Below are positions 21,537-33,618 of a stretch of 64,000 nucleotides of DNA, one piece after another. This DNA is from Kalaharituber pfeilii (Eukaryota > Ascomycota > Pezizomycetes > Pezizales > Pezizaceae): the NCBI GenBank assembly GCA_015179045.1, contig WHUZ01000041.1:372001-436000 (forward strand), read 5' to 3'. Below the pieces are notes generated by a model. That model was not told the origin of the DNA. It ran no database searches and saw only the letters and a program-made list of their open reading frames with translations. Position 1 is the stretch's first letter. Each line of letters opens with the position of its first letter. A program made the position numbers and the translations under genes.

Positions 21537-21818
21537 ATGAGTGGGTCATCTGATGTTCATCGGAGCCAGTCAGTCCAGTGCTCTGTGAAAAGTTTGGAAA
21601 AACAAGGGATCTTTGACGGTTGCATAGACAAGGGTTGCGAGTGGTCTGTACTCACAATTGTGACAGTAAAGAGCCTCGACACTTTAGCAGAGGTACGGGA
21701 TGCAGTAATAGAGGAGTGGAATAGGTTGGGAGCAGAGACTTTGAATCGCTATGTGGAAAGCATGCCAGATAGGATAGCTGCTGTAATTGCTGCTAATGGA
21801 GGCCATACTCGGTATTGA
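21537..21818 (+). pseudogene. Tc1/mariner transposase C-terminal relic, copy B
   Basis: A 93-codon frame ending ..LNRYVESMPDRIAAVIAAN.GGHTRY. It is the Tc1-type C-terminal end, in frame with the stop. The upstream DDE region is not present here. Confidence 0.6.
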
Positions 21819-21845
21819 AGGATCATGTATTTTTTCAAGTACATA

Positions 21846-22460
21846 CAGTCTACCCTTGCTATACCGGACCTCGCTATACCGGAAACCTTGCTATACCGGA
21901 TGGCCTCTGGCTGCAACATCCGTTCCCCTGCTACCATCACTTGCTACAATGTTGTTCGAGTAATTAGAAACTGGGCACTTCGTTGCTTCTTGTTCCATGT
22001 TCCGAGATTAATTGCTAACCACTTACCACTTTATTTCAAAATACCTGACTTAGTAGATACAGCTACTGGTCAGCTTAAAACAATAAATTAGATACCTTGG
22101 ATATCAAAGTTAAGTTAAAGTACAGTAATCTTACCAATTCATCTCAAAGATGTTTATCGAATTCATTTAACTTTTCTTTAGCATATTTTGGTTCTAGTCA
22201 ATGTTTACATATTCGATGCTTCTCAAGCACACTCAACGCTCGATATTTTTCTAGATTTCGTGACGATGCATATTGATGTCTTTGGCTGGATGTGAAACAA
22301 GTTGATGTTTACTTCGTTCATCTCCTATTTCAGTAATTATTTGAATTTACAAAATTATATCACCCCCCTGTCTGCCAAGCATTTTCTTCTATACCGGAAC
22401 CTTGCTATACCGGACGAAAAGTGCCAGATTTTAGGGATCCGGTATAGCAAGGGTAGACTG
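21846..22460. mobile_element. Tigger/pogo-like MITE (CAGTCTACCCTTGCTATACC), 615 bp
   Basis: Perfectly placed TA on both sides (21844-21845, 22461-22462) and terminal inverted repeats CAGTCTACCCTTGCTATACC. Copy A is uninterrupted at 2060-2075. The interior differs from the other two members and is AT-rich without coding capacity. Confidence 0.85.
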
Positions 22461-22879
22461 TAGCTCTTTTCTCACTTTTCGCTGATTTTGTTGTACTATT
22501 CTTCCTTTGTACCCTGTCAACGCAACTGTCAAGGATCCCCTGTTTTTCCGCTGTATACAAGTAATATCGTAGGTTATTCCTGTTCGGAACAACATATGCC
22601 AAGAAACCATGAACCGACTTATCGGAAACTCCCACCGGGCACGCAGGGGGTGGATTATTACACGGCTGCGGCGCGATTCACTCAGGCAAGGATATTCAAT
22701 AGAAAGTATTTGCAATGCCCAATATGGCAACTGGCAACGCAACACCCGCACAAATTTTGTGAGGTATTGCGCACCCCCACAAAAATGCGAAAAATACTAT
22801 GAGGAAGAAAGAACAATGAATACCGTATACTGCTAAAAACAAGACAGCTTGATAGTTGGAGTACCAAACAAGTCTTAAT

Positions 22880-23600
22880 GACAGCATGAACGCTTGTAGG
22901 CGTGATAAGGACTAATCAATTGCAACTCCCAACAGTGAATAAAAGCATAACTGAAGTGCCGTTCTAATGGTCTCAAGTGATCCTGGCGCGATCTCCAAAT
23001 GGGGATAATGGGCGTGAAGGTTAGCCTTCACCTTGATCCCAGCATGTTCAATGGAGTTGAGCTCCTGGCAGTAAGGTGCCCAGGCAGGAAGGAGTTGAAT
23101 GTAATGAGCGGCACGAGCTAGCTCGAGCCGAGCTGGAGGGTGAGCTCGAGCCAGCTCGTGGGTGAGTGAGCTAGAAGGTGGGCTTGAGCCAGGGAGCCTT
23201 GATTACATGATATTGATAACTACTGTAATCTAAACTATTCTACAGCTTCATCCTCCTCGCCGCTATCCGCTAGATTCAGTATTTCTTCTACATTTACTCC
23301 TGCTGCAAGTTTATGAAACCCTGCGCTGGCTGAGCATTTTAGCGAGCTGTAAAGAGAAACACTAGCGTGATCTTGGCTGTCTTAAGCTCGAGCCAGAGTT
23401 CGAGCTCATGCCAGGCCAGCTCGAGCTGGCTCGGCTCGTGCCGCGCTCACTAGTTGAATGCATTTCCTTGAAATCCATTCATGGTTTCCTGGACCGTATG
23501 AGCCGGGGCATTATCCTGCATAAAAGAAATATTTTCATGCCTGAGAGAAGTAGTCTATTTTCCATCAAGGTAGGCCAGGCAACAAGGGAGTTCTTTTTGA
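22880..23600 (-). pseudogene. Tc1/mariner transposase relic, copy B, split by a MITE
   Basis: The same relic as 2930-3340, interrupted by the hAT-like MITE at 23102-23452. Stops in all frames. Confidence 0.5.
23102..23452. mobile_element. hAT-like MITE (TAATGAGCGGCACGAGC), 351 bp
   Basis: Perfect 8-bp target duplication GTTGAATG (23094-23101, 23453-23460); copy A has one GTTGAATG near 3153. The ends are the TAGTGAGCGGCACGAG family with a G-to-A change at the left end. Confidence 0.9.
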
Positions 23601-23802
23601 AGTGTCCTGGTATAATGTGATAACTGGCAAGCCGAATCGGGTTGCCGCATGAGGCTGATGGCCGAATACAGCTGACGATAGCAGCAGCCGAACGATGGGG
23701 TCGACATAGCAGTGGCCTCGGTGCAACTCAGGACGAAGCGACTAGATGCGCACTAACATAAGGCTCGTCCCGACGGATCGAATGGGTAGAATGGTTAGCA
23801 TA

Positions 23803-23990
23803 TGTTGAGCATCTTCATGGTCTTCTCTCATGTTCTCTCTTGTTCATTATGCTAGTGGTACTTCATGTACAGTGTTTGTGTGTCCTCATTGCCTGATCGT
23901 TCAGTACTCATTCACTTCGTCTACAAATATCTGTTCATTCGTTCTCCTCTACCGAGTTCTACACTGGTCAACTCAATGGTAAGATACAGG
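23803..23990 (+). mobile_element. Solo-LTR-like insertion (TGTTGAGCATC), copy B
   Basis: Absent from A (3495-3500) and present, longer, in C (50520-50745). It starts TGTTGAGCATCTTC and is pyrimidine-rich, as Ty1/copia LTRs often are. No coding part, no clear target duplication, and the right end is deleted in B. The class is an inference. Confidence 0.45.
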
Positions 23991-24365
23991 CCTACGTACC
24001 CACGAACAAGCCGGGGTATCTCATAGTTCACCTGCTATCGCTGTATTCCTTACATATAAACGAACTTTCGAGTCTCTGGATTTCTCTCCGCAGGCCATAA
24101 CCCACTTTTCTCATCACCAATAAAGCATTCTCACATCATTTCCTTGATTTCTGCACTTGTTTCAGTTGGCTCTACACATTCTGGTAGCCCCTTTTCCTCT
24201 GAAGTTCTGAAGATCCATTTCATAATTGGGTCCGCATTACACCCCACTCAACGTTCATCACTTCAAATAACTTTATTGAGCCAATCCCTATCGGTCCAGT
24301 GCCTACACCTCTTATCCCACTCATAACGTTTTTTGCAGTATCTGCAGTACTAATTATAGGGTTTG

Positions 24366-24628
24366 AAGCTTCACGCTCTCGAGCGGAAGAAAGAAATAGA
24401 CAAATTCAATTGATCAAAGTACCTACATGACCTACCGCCTTATATATTTTTCACTGCCGACCAACAATTTTCCGACAACGGAGATATGCATAGGAATACA
24501 AATAACATAGACAATCCGCCGGTTCCGCCATTTCACCTGCTTAACTATTCGCTGACCCGCTCAACTATCCGCCGGTTTCATAATCTATCCACATGCGGTG
24601 CCGGGATTACTTCGCCGGTACAACAAGG
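24366..24628. mobile_element. Solo-LTR-like insertion, about 260 bp, copy B
   Basis: Present in B and C (49967-50230) but missing from A at about 4545. It runs from TGAAGCTTCACGCTCTCGAG to GCCGGTACAACA, i.e. TG...CA. The target duplication is not clear. No coding capacity. Confidence 0.4.
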
Positions 24629-24760
24629 TCGAGGTTTCTTGTGATATTTTCGGATGTGTGCTGCCTTTGACCTCCAGTAGATTTTACGCCTACTAACCCG
24701 TGGTGCAATGTCACGACGCAAAGTTGCATAAGTGGATGAGCGGTCCTGTCAGCTAGCTCT

Positions 24761-25328
24761 TGTAAAGAATGGGTCAGGGCCGGGGTCGAGGTACAGGGTA
24801 GGCAGCGGGTGCCAGGGAGGCAGCGGAGTTCACGGCGGGTAGAGACAGTCGGCGCTATATGATGTAGAGAGAGATGTATGCAGAGTTACGTACAGCCTGA
24901 GTGTGGATACAAGTTGTTACGTCAGGAGCAGAGAGGGAGGTGGGGATGAGCCTCCTTTATGGAGAGCCCAGGAACTTGGCAGAAGAACATTCTAGAGAAT
25001 CAAACGAGCACAGAAACTTGGCAGAAGAACATTCTAGATACAGGAGAATCAAACTAGCGTGGGAGAAACTTCAATCTAATACAGGGGAACCTTCTGGACG
25101 AATCATAGATGTAAGAGAATATTCAGGAACATATGGGCAGCGACCGGGATGCAAGCGGCTGCTGTGCGTAAGGACTCGGGGCTGGTGGCGAGGGTCGGAG
25201 CTTTCAGGCACTGCCGCTATGCGGCGGCTCGGCAGGAGTTCGGGCTGTGGCAGGGTCTCGGGGCCTTGGGTCTCACGTGTCACGTGCGGGAGGAGTATTT
25301 CGGCCGTGGTGGAGGTTGATTCGTTACA
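24761..25328 (-). mobile_element. LTR of a Ty3/gypsy element (568 bp)
   Basis: The boundaries are TGTAAAG...CGTTACA (TG..CA in either direction). It follows copy B DNA directly and is followed by degraded chromodomain-gypsy pol on the minus strand, which makes it the 3' LTR. The partner LTR is not in the window because LINEs cut the element at 27908. Confidence 0.65.
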
Positions 25329-25346
25329 GTAGCCTCTCTTCTGAAG

Positions 25347-25402
25347 TCGCCATAGCCCACAGGGCGGTAAGCGATATATGATATAAAAAAAAAAAAAAAA
25401 AA
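25347..25402 (+). mobile_element. Micro-retroposon, lineage 2 hairpin (56 bp)
   Basis: TCGCCATAGCCCACAGGGCG..., poly(A). Target duplication TCTCTTCTGAAG (25335-25346, 25403-25414). The 5' end is one base before the hairpin. It lies just inside the gypsy LTR. Confidence 0.9.
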
Positions 25403-27907
25403 TCTCTTCTGAAGGGAGAGCTCCAGCGAACTTCAGGGTCGGGGTACTAGGTCTTCGTATGTGCTACTGGTCTCTGTAGGGGTGGTGGTCGAGGTTTGGC
25501 AGGGTAGGAGTTGTAGAAACGTTGGACCAACAAGGGGGCATGAGCACATGACTCTGCAGGTTCCCAGTGTGATGACGGCTCAACAGCATCCACTGTTTCG
25601 CACGGGTACCGGTGTCTAGAGCTGGCGGAATGAAGCCTCACAGGCGGCCTCAATAATCAAATGCTAAGGAAAGGGTCTTCAATTGTCTTGTCTGTGCGTG
25701 TCCATATCTGTATATCTCCGTGTATGTCTCCATGTATGTCTCCATATGTGTTTCCATCCATGTCCGTTGCTGCTTGCTTCCTGCTTCCACAGTCCTATCT
25801 ACATACAATTTATAGACCACCTTCGCCTCCCAACTGAGCCTATACATACATATCTCGCTTCTTAATCATAATTTTCTTCCCATGTGTCATCATGTGGCCC
25901 TACCGCTGAGTACCGCTCCGGCCCGCGTATGGCCTTATTCTTTCCATCGGTACCGTGGTTACCACCACACCAGGTGAGGTGGTCGTAACCAGTATAGTGG
26001 ACGAGGTATTCCAGCTTATTGTACCTTCAGTGGGAGTCAAGGATTTCTTCAACTTCGTACTCCTCTTCATCTTTAACAATGACGAGGGGTGGCGGTTCTT
26101 GGGTCTGGCCAGGGAGAGGGTCGGTGGCGACAAGTTCAAGCAAGGAGGTGTGAAACATGGGATGGACGTTCATTGAGGGGGGGAGTTCGAGCTTAAATGT
26201 ATGAGAGGAAATCTTCTTTTGGATCTTGAACCTTCCCAATCTCTTATAGTCAAGCTTTCTAGAGGGTCATGTAGTATGCAGGTTTCGTCCAAGTAACCAG
26301 ACCTCATCACCGATGTCATACTTGGGTATGAGTAGGCGATGCTGGTCGGAGTTTTCAGCCTGTACAACTTGTGCCCACTTGATTTCAGTTCGCAGGTACT
26401 CCTCGAGGGCCTGTAGGTGGTCAACATACTTCTGAAGGACCAGAAGGATGGGTAACTTGGCGTTGGGCTTAGGGAGTAGGGTGTAGTGCGGATGGTAGCC
26501 ATAATTGGCGAAGAAGGGAGTTACTCCTGTAGTTGAGGACAGAGTATTATTGTATGTGAATTCGGCTAAGGTGAGAACGTCAGCCCAGTTGTTCTGTTGG
26601 TAGTTGCAGTATCCCCGCAGGTACTGTTCCAGGATTGCATTGACTCACTCGGTTTGTCTATCGGTCTGGGGATGAAAGCTGGTTGAGAGTTTCTGTTAGA
26701 TTCCGAGAAGTTTGCAGAGAGTTCTGGAGAATTTGGAGGTGAACTGGGTACTCTTATCGGAGACAATAGATTCTGGCAAGTCATATAATCTGAATACATA
26801 ATCAAAAAAGAGCTGGGCAGTATTCTTGGAGTTAGCATCGGACCGGGTAGCGAGGTAATGTACCATTTTCATGAGGCAGTCCACTACGACTAAGATCATA
26901 TCCTTACCATTAGATTCAAGCAGTCTGGTAATAAAGTCCATGGACAGAGAATTTCAGCTTCATTGAGGTATTTCTAAGGGTTTCAGGACTCCGTAGGGTG
27001 CATGACAAACAGGTTTGATATAGGAGCAGATGTCACAGTTCTAGATGTAGCGAGCTATAGTTGTATGCATACTAGGCTAGTAGTAATTTCAAGACAAAAT
27101 CTCATATGTTGAATCTTGTCCTGAGTGTCCTACTACGAGGTGTTATCGCCATAGCCCATAGGGCGGCATGCGATTAATGAAAGAAAAAAAAAAAAAAATA
27201 CTACGAGGTGGTTATAACAGGTATGAATAATCTTGGTTCATAGTTCAAGGTTGTCAGAGATATATACCAGTCTGTAGATGTATAATAAACTATCCTTGAA
27301 GTCATATTCTCTCAGAGAGACTTTAGAGTATCATTTTTCTCCTCTTTCCAGTACCTTCTGTATATCTTGAGCGAAGGAGTCGGTCTGGGTTAGGGTCTAG
27401 ACCTTGGCTTCATGACTATTTACTATAGTATTCAAAGAGAAGGAGGAGAATTTTTTGCCTAAAATGATTTCTTATATTGGCTTAGCACGATTATCCCCCT
27501 CCTTAAGAAGATCTCCAGATTGTCTTGTCAGCATGTCAGCTTTCCCGTTCTTCTCTCCGAGGCAGAAGGTAATCTTAAAGTTGTATTAGGCTAACTCGCC
27601 TGCCCATCGAGCTTGGCAGCAGTTCAACAAAGTCTTTGATTTGAATATTTCTAGGTTGTGATGGTAAGTAATGATGGTGAATGGCTGTAGTAGTGCATGT
27701 AGGCATATATGCTACTTATTAACTGCCTGTATGATAGCCAATAGTTCCTTATCTCCAATTCCATAGTTGCTTTCTGCTGGTGACATTTTCTTACTTATAA
27801 AAGCGACTGGGTACAGTACCATTTTGCTGTTCTCGGGGAATTTTTGTAACAGGATTCCAGATGTAGTATAGTTGGAGGCATCAGTTTCCAAGATTGTTTC
27901 CAGTTTA
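25403..27907 (-). pseudogene. Ty3/gypsy chromovirus pol, degraded
   Basis: Minus-strand pieces in pol order: RNase H near 27890-27700 ([15 protein letters not shown], then [20 protein letters not shown]), integrase core (26941-26570: MDFITRLLESNGKDMILVVV, LPESIVSDKSTQF), and a C-terminal segment with a chromo-like end (26239-26027: FKLELPPSMNVHPMFHTSLL, EYEVEEILDSH). Stops and frameshifts separate them. Gag, protease and the first part of RT are missing. A micro-retroposon splits it at 27142-27198. Confidence 0.8.
27142..27198 (+). mobile_element. Micro-retroposon, lineage 2 hairpin (57 bp)
   Basis: GTTATCGCCATAGCCCATAG... with A-rich tail. Target duplication TACTACGAGGT (27131-27141, 27199-27209). 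Confidence 0.9.
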
Positions 27908-29430
27908 GGTTTTTTTTTTTTTTTTTTTTTAATATCACGTGACCCCGCTTGTAGCTGTTCGCCGTGGCAGGGCCCCTGGGTCTATACCCTCAAAGCCCGG
28001 AGGCAGGCTTGTCTAACTACATCTTCCACCGCCATCTCTACAAACGAAAACATCGACCCCTCCCCGCCCCACTTCTCCGAGGCACTTAAACCCGCATCCA
28101 CATACACTCCCCTCCATCGCTTTCCCGATCCTTACTTCCCACTCCTTCCCCATCCCCTTTCCCGTTCTCAGTCTCGTGAACGCCGTTGCAGCCCCCCTTC
28201 TCCACTCCATCACTGCGCCCCCCCCCCCCGTACCCCCTTCCTCTTTCTGCCGCGCGCAGTCGCTTCCACTTCTGCCGCAGCCCCCCTTCTGTCACCACCG
28301 ACCTCCCTATCCTGTCCGCCGCCTTCTTTGCTTCAACGTCCGCCGCCTCGTTGCCGGCGATACCAATGTGTGCCTTGACCCACATCAGTTTGACGTCTCC
28401 CCCTCTCCTCTTTCTTTTTGCAATTTCGTCCACCACCCTCCTTAGGTCTCCGGTTCGTGCTCTCCCTAATCTTCCTGCCTTCTTCACTGCCGCGATTGCT
28501 GCCTGTGAATCGGTTAGGACGACTACGTTCGCCGGTGCCGGTACTGTTTTTTCCAACCCCCTTCTCATCCCCTTCACCTCCCCGTCCCACACCGTCGCCC
28601 CCGTTCCCATCTCTTCTCCTCCCCCGCCGTCCCATTTCCAAAAACCCCCTCCTACTCTCCCCTTCTCATTCATACTGCCGTCCGTATAGACGGCCCCTGC
28701 CCCCTGCGTTGCCCAAAAGATCGCTGACTCCCACTCCTCCGCTCCCCCCCCCTTTGCGACCTTCGCTATTGGCCTCTTCTACCTCCACTTTCGCACATCT
28801 CCCTCCCCATGACACTTCGTCTACCCTCTCCGGCATTACGAAGCTCACTGTGCTCTGTACCCTTCCCGCCACCGACTCGAACCCGTCCTTCTTCTGTGTC
28901 TCCCACCCCACGCTCCAATCCTTCCAGTCCCGACCCCGCTCCTCCACGTCCCCCTCCCCCCTGAAGTCCGCGGTCCATATGTCTCCACAGCCCTCCGGGT
29001 CCCCCATACTTCTCGCTACAAACCGCGCCTGTGCAGCGTCTAATGCTGTCTCCGCACTCTCCACTCCGGCGATCCAGTTGACTTTCTGCATCGCTGCTCC
29101 GTGGACAGCACCCGTGGCCTTTTTCAGTACCTGGTACTGAATCTTTTCCATTTCCCTCCTCCACTCTTTCTGCCCCCTCCATCCTATTTCCGAACCCCAC
29201 ATCATCACCGCTCTGATCATCCCCGTGTACAACTGTCGCCAGCTCCGTGGGCTCATCCCCCACTGCCCCTCGCCCACCCCCATCATGGCTCCCATGAGCT
29301 TTCTCGCCTTCTCTATCCTCGCCTTCCAGTGGAAGTCGAAGTCTAGAGTCGTATCGAAGATTACTCCCAGCCATTTCACTCTCCACCTCCTTCCTCTTTC
29401 TCTTCCCCTTGCCGAAGACGATGTCTTCGT
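27908..29430 (-). pseudogene. Lineage 1 LINE, 5'-truncated
   Basis: T run at 27910-27930, then the ACCCCGCTTGTAGCTGTTCG hairpin. Two overlapping frames (29379-28666 and 28673-28086) hold the RT thumb (KWLGVIFDTTLDFDFHW) and RNase H (WDGEVKGMRRGLE, LTDSQAAI, KAHIGIAGNEAADVEAKKAA); the catalytic-side TDGS region lies at the frame break near 28680. Sequence before the thumb is gone, and the copy abuts a lineage 2 LINE head to head near 29430. No target duplication pairs with the left end. Confidence 0.85.
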
Positions 29431-29434
29431 GCTT

Positions 29435-31276
29435 CATTTCGTCGGAGATGACATAAAGGCAGCCTTCAATCACGTTCGGAGCGAGAGGGTAGCCCAAAGG
29501 ATCGAGAAAGAGGACCGAAACATCGCGGCGTTCGTACAAGGCTTTAGCGAACCAACGAAATTCACCCTATCATGGGACGGGAAAGAAAGAGGACAAGGCG
29601 AGATGACGGATGGGGTCCCGCAGGGATCCCCACTTTCCCCGGTCCTATTCCTGGCAGGAGTGGCACCACTCGCAAAGAAAACGGAGAAACGACAGTACAC
29701 ACGGACATATGTCGACGACTTTCACAGTGTGATATCCAGCAAATCGCTGAGCCAGCTGAGGAAAGATATCAAGGAACACAGACGCATACTAACCCAGGAA
29801 GCCAGGGAGGAGGGTTTTGAGATAGACCCTAACAAGGCGGAGACATTGATAGTGGGGGTAAAGGGGAAGAGTTACAGACTGGTCGGACTAAAGGTGGACT
29901 GGGAGCTAAAGTTCAACGAGCACTTCGACAAACGGATACGGCTAGGGAAAGCGGCGTGGAACACGGCGTCCAGGCTCACCAAAATACCTCCGAGCAAAAG
30001 AAGACAGCTATACACGAGTATAGCCAGAAATATCGCAACATACGGGAGCTGGGCCTGGCTCAACTACGCGAGAGGGGCACCGGCGGAGAGGAAACTCAGG
30101 GAGCTGGAAAAATGGCAGTATAGCGTAGCGAGAAATATCACAGGGGCCCCCTGGGGCACCAGGAGGGCGATAGTCGACGGGATCATCAATCTGGAGTCAG
30201 TACAAGCGTTCGTAACAGGGGAAGGGGAGAGGGTTGAGGCTCGGGCACTGAGATTTCCGGGAGAAAGGATCGCCAACCCGGAACCGGACTCCACGTACCT
30301 GAGAGGCGACCGAAGGCACAAAGACCCATTACCGTTACACACCGTCCCCACGCACCCGAGCGACACGAGCAAGGACGAGTGGGAGGCCATCATAGAAAGA
30401 GAAACGGATGAAGGGTGGAACGGGGTGTACACGGACGGGAGTAGAATAGAGGGCACGACAGGAGCAGGGGTACACCACCGGCACGAGACAAAGTCCTTTT
30501 ACTTGGGGAGAAGGAGCACGGTAAACGACGGCGAACTCATAGCAATAAGCGAGGCATTAAAGCTAACGGGTGAGCTACTAATCGTTACCGCTCACAAACG
30601 GCGATAACAAAACTGCAGAAGATAGCGGGAGGAGAACCTACAGCCAACGGAGCTTCCAACATGGTGAGGAGACGGTGGGAAGAACGAGCGGCCAGAGGGG
30701 ACTTAGACCTCGCCATCATCTGGGTCAAAAGCCACAAGGGAATCAGAGGTAACACGGAAGCGGACCGAGCCGCAAAGGTCGGCACAGCCCTGCAGTGTGA
30801 GGATGAGATCATAACGGAGGCGGGAATAAGACAGGATTACAAGGCGAGGAGAGCCGCGGAGAGGAACCAGGCAGAACTCAACTACCGGCCGACACAACGA
30901 GCAGATAAGCGCCGGTACCTGGCCACCCTGGCCGGAATCCTGGGGAACAAAGGCCTCAAGGAATGGAGATACAAGATAGGGAAGGCGGATTCACCGGAAT
31001 GCCGATGGTGTGGCCAGGCGTCAGAGAGCTGGGAACACATAAGGAGTGACTGCATCGCCTGGAACCGAAAGAACACGAAAGTAGCAGAAGGTATAAGACA
31101 GGTGGAAAAAGGCACGAATCTGGTGGAGTTATTGGAGTGGGCCGGGGAGGACTAGATATTTAAGGATTTAGTTTCTGTTCTAAGTTTTCTTTTCCTTTTC
31201 TCATCTATGTACTTAAACATCGCCATAGCCCACAGGGCGGCACGCGATTAATGAAATTAAAAAAAAAAAAAAAAAA
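29435..31276 (+). pseudogene. Lineage 2 LINE (Tad1-like), 5'-truncated
   Basis: Starts inside RT (DDIKAAFNHV), then GVPQGSPLSPVLFL and YVDDFHSV, the thumb, and RNase H (GVYTDGSRIEG, VNDGELIAISEAL). A frameshift near 30590 moves to the frame 30661-31155 with IIWVKSHKGIRGNTEADRAA and a C-terminal zinc knuckle (CRWCGQASESWEHIRSDC). The 3' end is the CGCCATAGCCCACAGGGCGG hairpin and poly(A) at 31260-31276. The protein sequence is clearly different from lineage 1. Confidence 0.85.
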
Positions 31277-32193
31277 CACCCGAGCCTTCCAAAGGAGCTT
31301 GTTTCAGTAGTAATAAAAGTTCTAGAAGAGATGCCTGAATTACATTGTGAAGAACCTATGGATGGTGAGCAATATGCATGGCCAAATATGGCTTTAGATA
31401 GACTCCAGGACATGCATTTACCAAAGGCTTCGCTGTGGTGACTTTGAGTGGGTCTGAAAAGAAAGGTCGTATACACTATGGATGTGTACATCATGGCAAG
31501 CCCCTAGATACTAGAAAACTAGATGCAGAGAATTCTGAAGGTATGTCAATATATTTTAGTTAAGACTTATGTACTAATATATATATAGTACAGCGCAGAC
31601 ACCAGACCAACACACAAGCCAAAGAATGTCTATGGGCAATATCTATCAATTTGCGAGTAGATATAGATACTGGAACAGATACTTGGGTGCTTGCAACATC
31701 AGATAAAATCCAGACACATCCTTTGGCACCAAAACCGTTAATATATACCCAGCATAAATGTTGCAATACTGATTATCAGCAAGCAGTAGGAGATGCTATA
31801 CAGCATAGGTGAGCAGGATTGAGTTACAATATGTCCTTACACCTTCGTACAGAAGAAGGAATGCAGTTGAATCCTAAAGCATACTATAACAGCAATCGTA
31901 GCAGTAAAATTCCTATTACTGCTGAGGAAATAATCGATCGGATGTTAAGAGAACTAACAACAGCTGGTTGTCATATCACTGATCATTCCACAGTACCAAC
32001 AATACCTCATCACTTTGTACCAGTCGCATCTTCCAGCACATTGCCCCAACGTAAAAATAAAGAAAAAGTAACTGGTCGTGCCTTGACAGGAGCTGAAATG
32101 GCAGAAAGGCAGCGAAAGCGGGCTCGGGCAGAGAGTGTGGAGCGTAATGAGACTCAAGATTGTATCACTGTATCCTCTACTGCATCAGTATGA
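31277..32193 (+). pseudogene. MULE-type FAR1-like zinc-finger fragment
   Basis: Exon 1, to 31540, reads KGFAVVTLSGSEKKGRIHYG C..G..., and joins across a canonical intron (31541-31588, GTATGT...TACTAAT...TATAG) to exon 2 (VQRRHQTNTQAKECLWAISI ... THPLAPKPLIY). GF-V....K.....Y.C..G...C...W...(H)HPLAP-P matches the FAR1/WRKY-GCM1 zinc finger that begins Mutator-like transposases. An in-frame stop follows at about 31812, then an open tail to 32193 rich in charged residues. The transposase core is absent. Confidence 0.55.
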
Positions 32194-33618
32194 TGTATCA
32201 TTCTGTATTTCGCACAATCATGTATTTAGGTACTTCGCTTTTTTAATGAATTCTCGCTAGTGGCCAAGTTTGAGACAGGCAGCTCAGCCGCACCATATGC
32301 AAGATGGGACAGTCAGTTATGTAACCTTCGGGACAGTCAGGACAGTCAGGACAGTCCAAAAGGACTCTCCGGAGACATCCCGTTTAGGTAATGAAGGGAG
32401 GTCATGGAGTAGAATCGTTGTTGGGTTAAAAGGACGATCTCTAGAAGCTTACGTGAAGCTCAAAGAATCTTAATGTCAGTAGGATCATGTGCCAACATGC
32501 TCGGTGGTTTGAGAACAGGAGCTAAACTTGCTAATAAATACCGAGCAAGGTTTCGCATCTCTTTTCCGTTATGCTGTTTCACAGAGGACAGGTAGTTGGT
32601 AAGGCGATATAAGCCTGAGAATGGTAGACACTTGTCAATTTGCTCCTCCCGAGCTTGTAACTTCCCACGATCCTTCAGAAGTGCCTGCAACCGTGGTATT
32701 AGATATTGCTTGAGCAAACTAAGCATCATGCCATGAAGCCAATCAAACCTCCACAGCTGATATGCATTGCAGTGAGGATATTCGTTAAGCAGGTTATATG
32801 TTGAATGCACTCCATGTTGTTTCCGTATTGCAGAAAGGTGATCAAAATCATTCCAGTCATCAAAGTACTCTACGGGGTCCCTCAAAGGCCATCCATGCAG
32901 AGCCTAAGAGGTGAAGCTTGTTCCATGTTGTCTTTAGAAACGGTACAGATGGGACACCAAGAGTTTTGAATAAATGCAACTGTACATTGCTCAGGGAAGT
33001 CCGCAACCCAACCATTCAGAATGAGATAACATCGGCGAATTTGTTGATCGGAGCATGGAAGGTTGAGGGGTCCCATGCATCGGAGCGGCGCAAGTATATG
33101 ATAAACAGCAGTATGCCATACCTGTTTGGCATTTAGCTCAGAGCTTGATGCATCAATAGAGACAGGTAGCAGACCAATATATATCCAGGCCAGTGACGAT
33201 TTTTCCCGTCGAAGTTCCTTGTCAATATTTCCGATGGTCATATACAGTAGCCAGAGATATTTGTCGCCCGAAAAATTGGTCAAGTGAGTTTTGTCAGAAG
33301 CACAAATGATGGGGACGATAGTCGACTGTGGTGGTAATGTACTTTGTATTGACCACTACCAGTCTGCGGTATGATTATCCCCAAAGATTCACTCTCCCTC
33401 ATCATTGAATAACTGAATAAGAGCATAATGCATGTAATCGGTAAATGGTAGGTACTTCAAGAGCAGTTTCACGCATTCAATAACGTTTCGGTAGTAAACT
33501 GTACCAATCAATGGGTGTAAAAAATCTGTCCATGTCATCCAATGTCTGACCGGCTTGCCTTGCTTCATATTCGTTAATCCAGGACGTTCGAACAATAGCA
33601 ACCCATAGTACTTGTTAG

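Larger units (their letters stand above)
18230..24760 (+). repeat. Segmental repeat, copy B (truncated)
   Basis: 18230-19595 matches 53330-54975 inverted, and 19596-24760 matches both 1-4760 direct and 49850-53330 inverted. B has the same orientation as A and follows it head to tail, separated only by the TIR elements at 14494-18219. It stops where a gypsy LTR begins at 24761, and I could not find its continuation beyond the element pile. Confidence 0.85.

Noticed and set aside
24901..25332. 143-codon frame at 24901-25332
   Set aside because: It lies inside the gypsy LTR and shows no domain; chance frame.
28176..29346. Long plus-strand frames rich in Pro and Ser (28176-28689, 28418-29140, 29101-29346)
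   Set aside because: They are the antisense of a GC-rich LINE coding region on the minus strand, which has clear RT and RNase H motifs.
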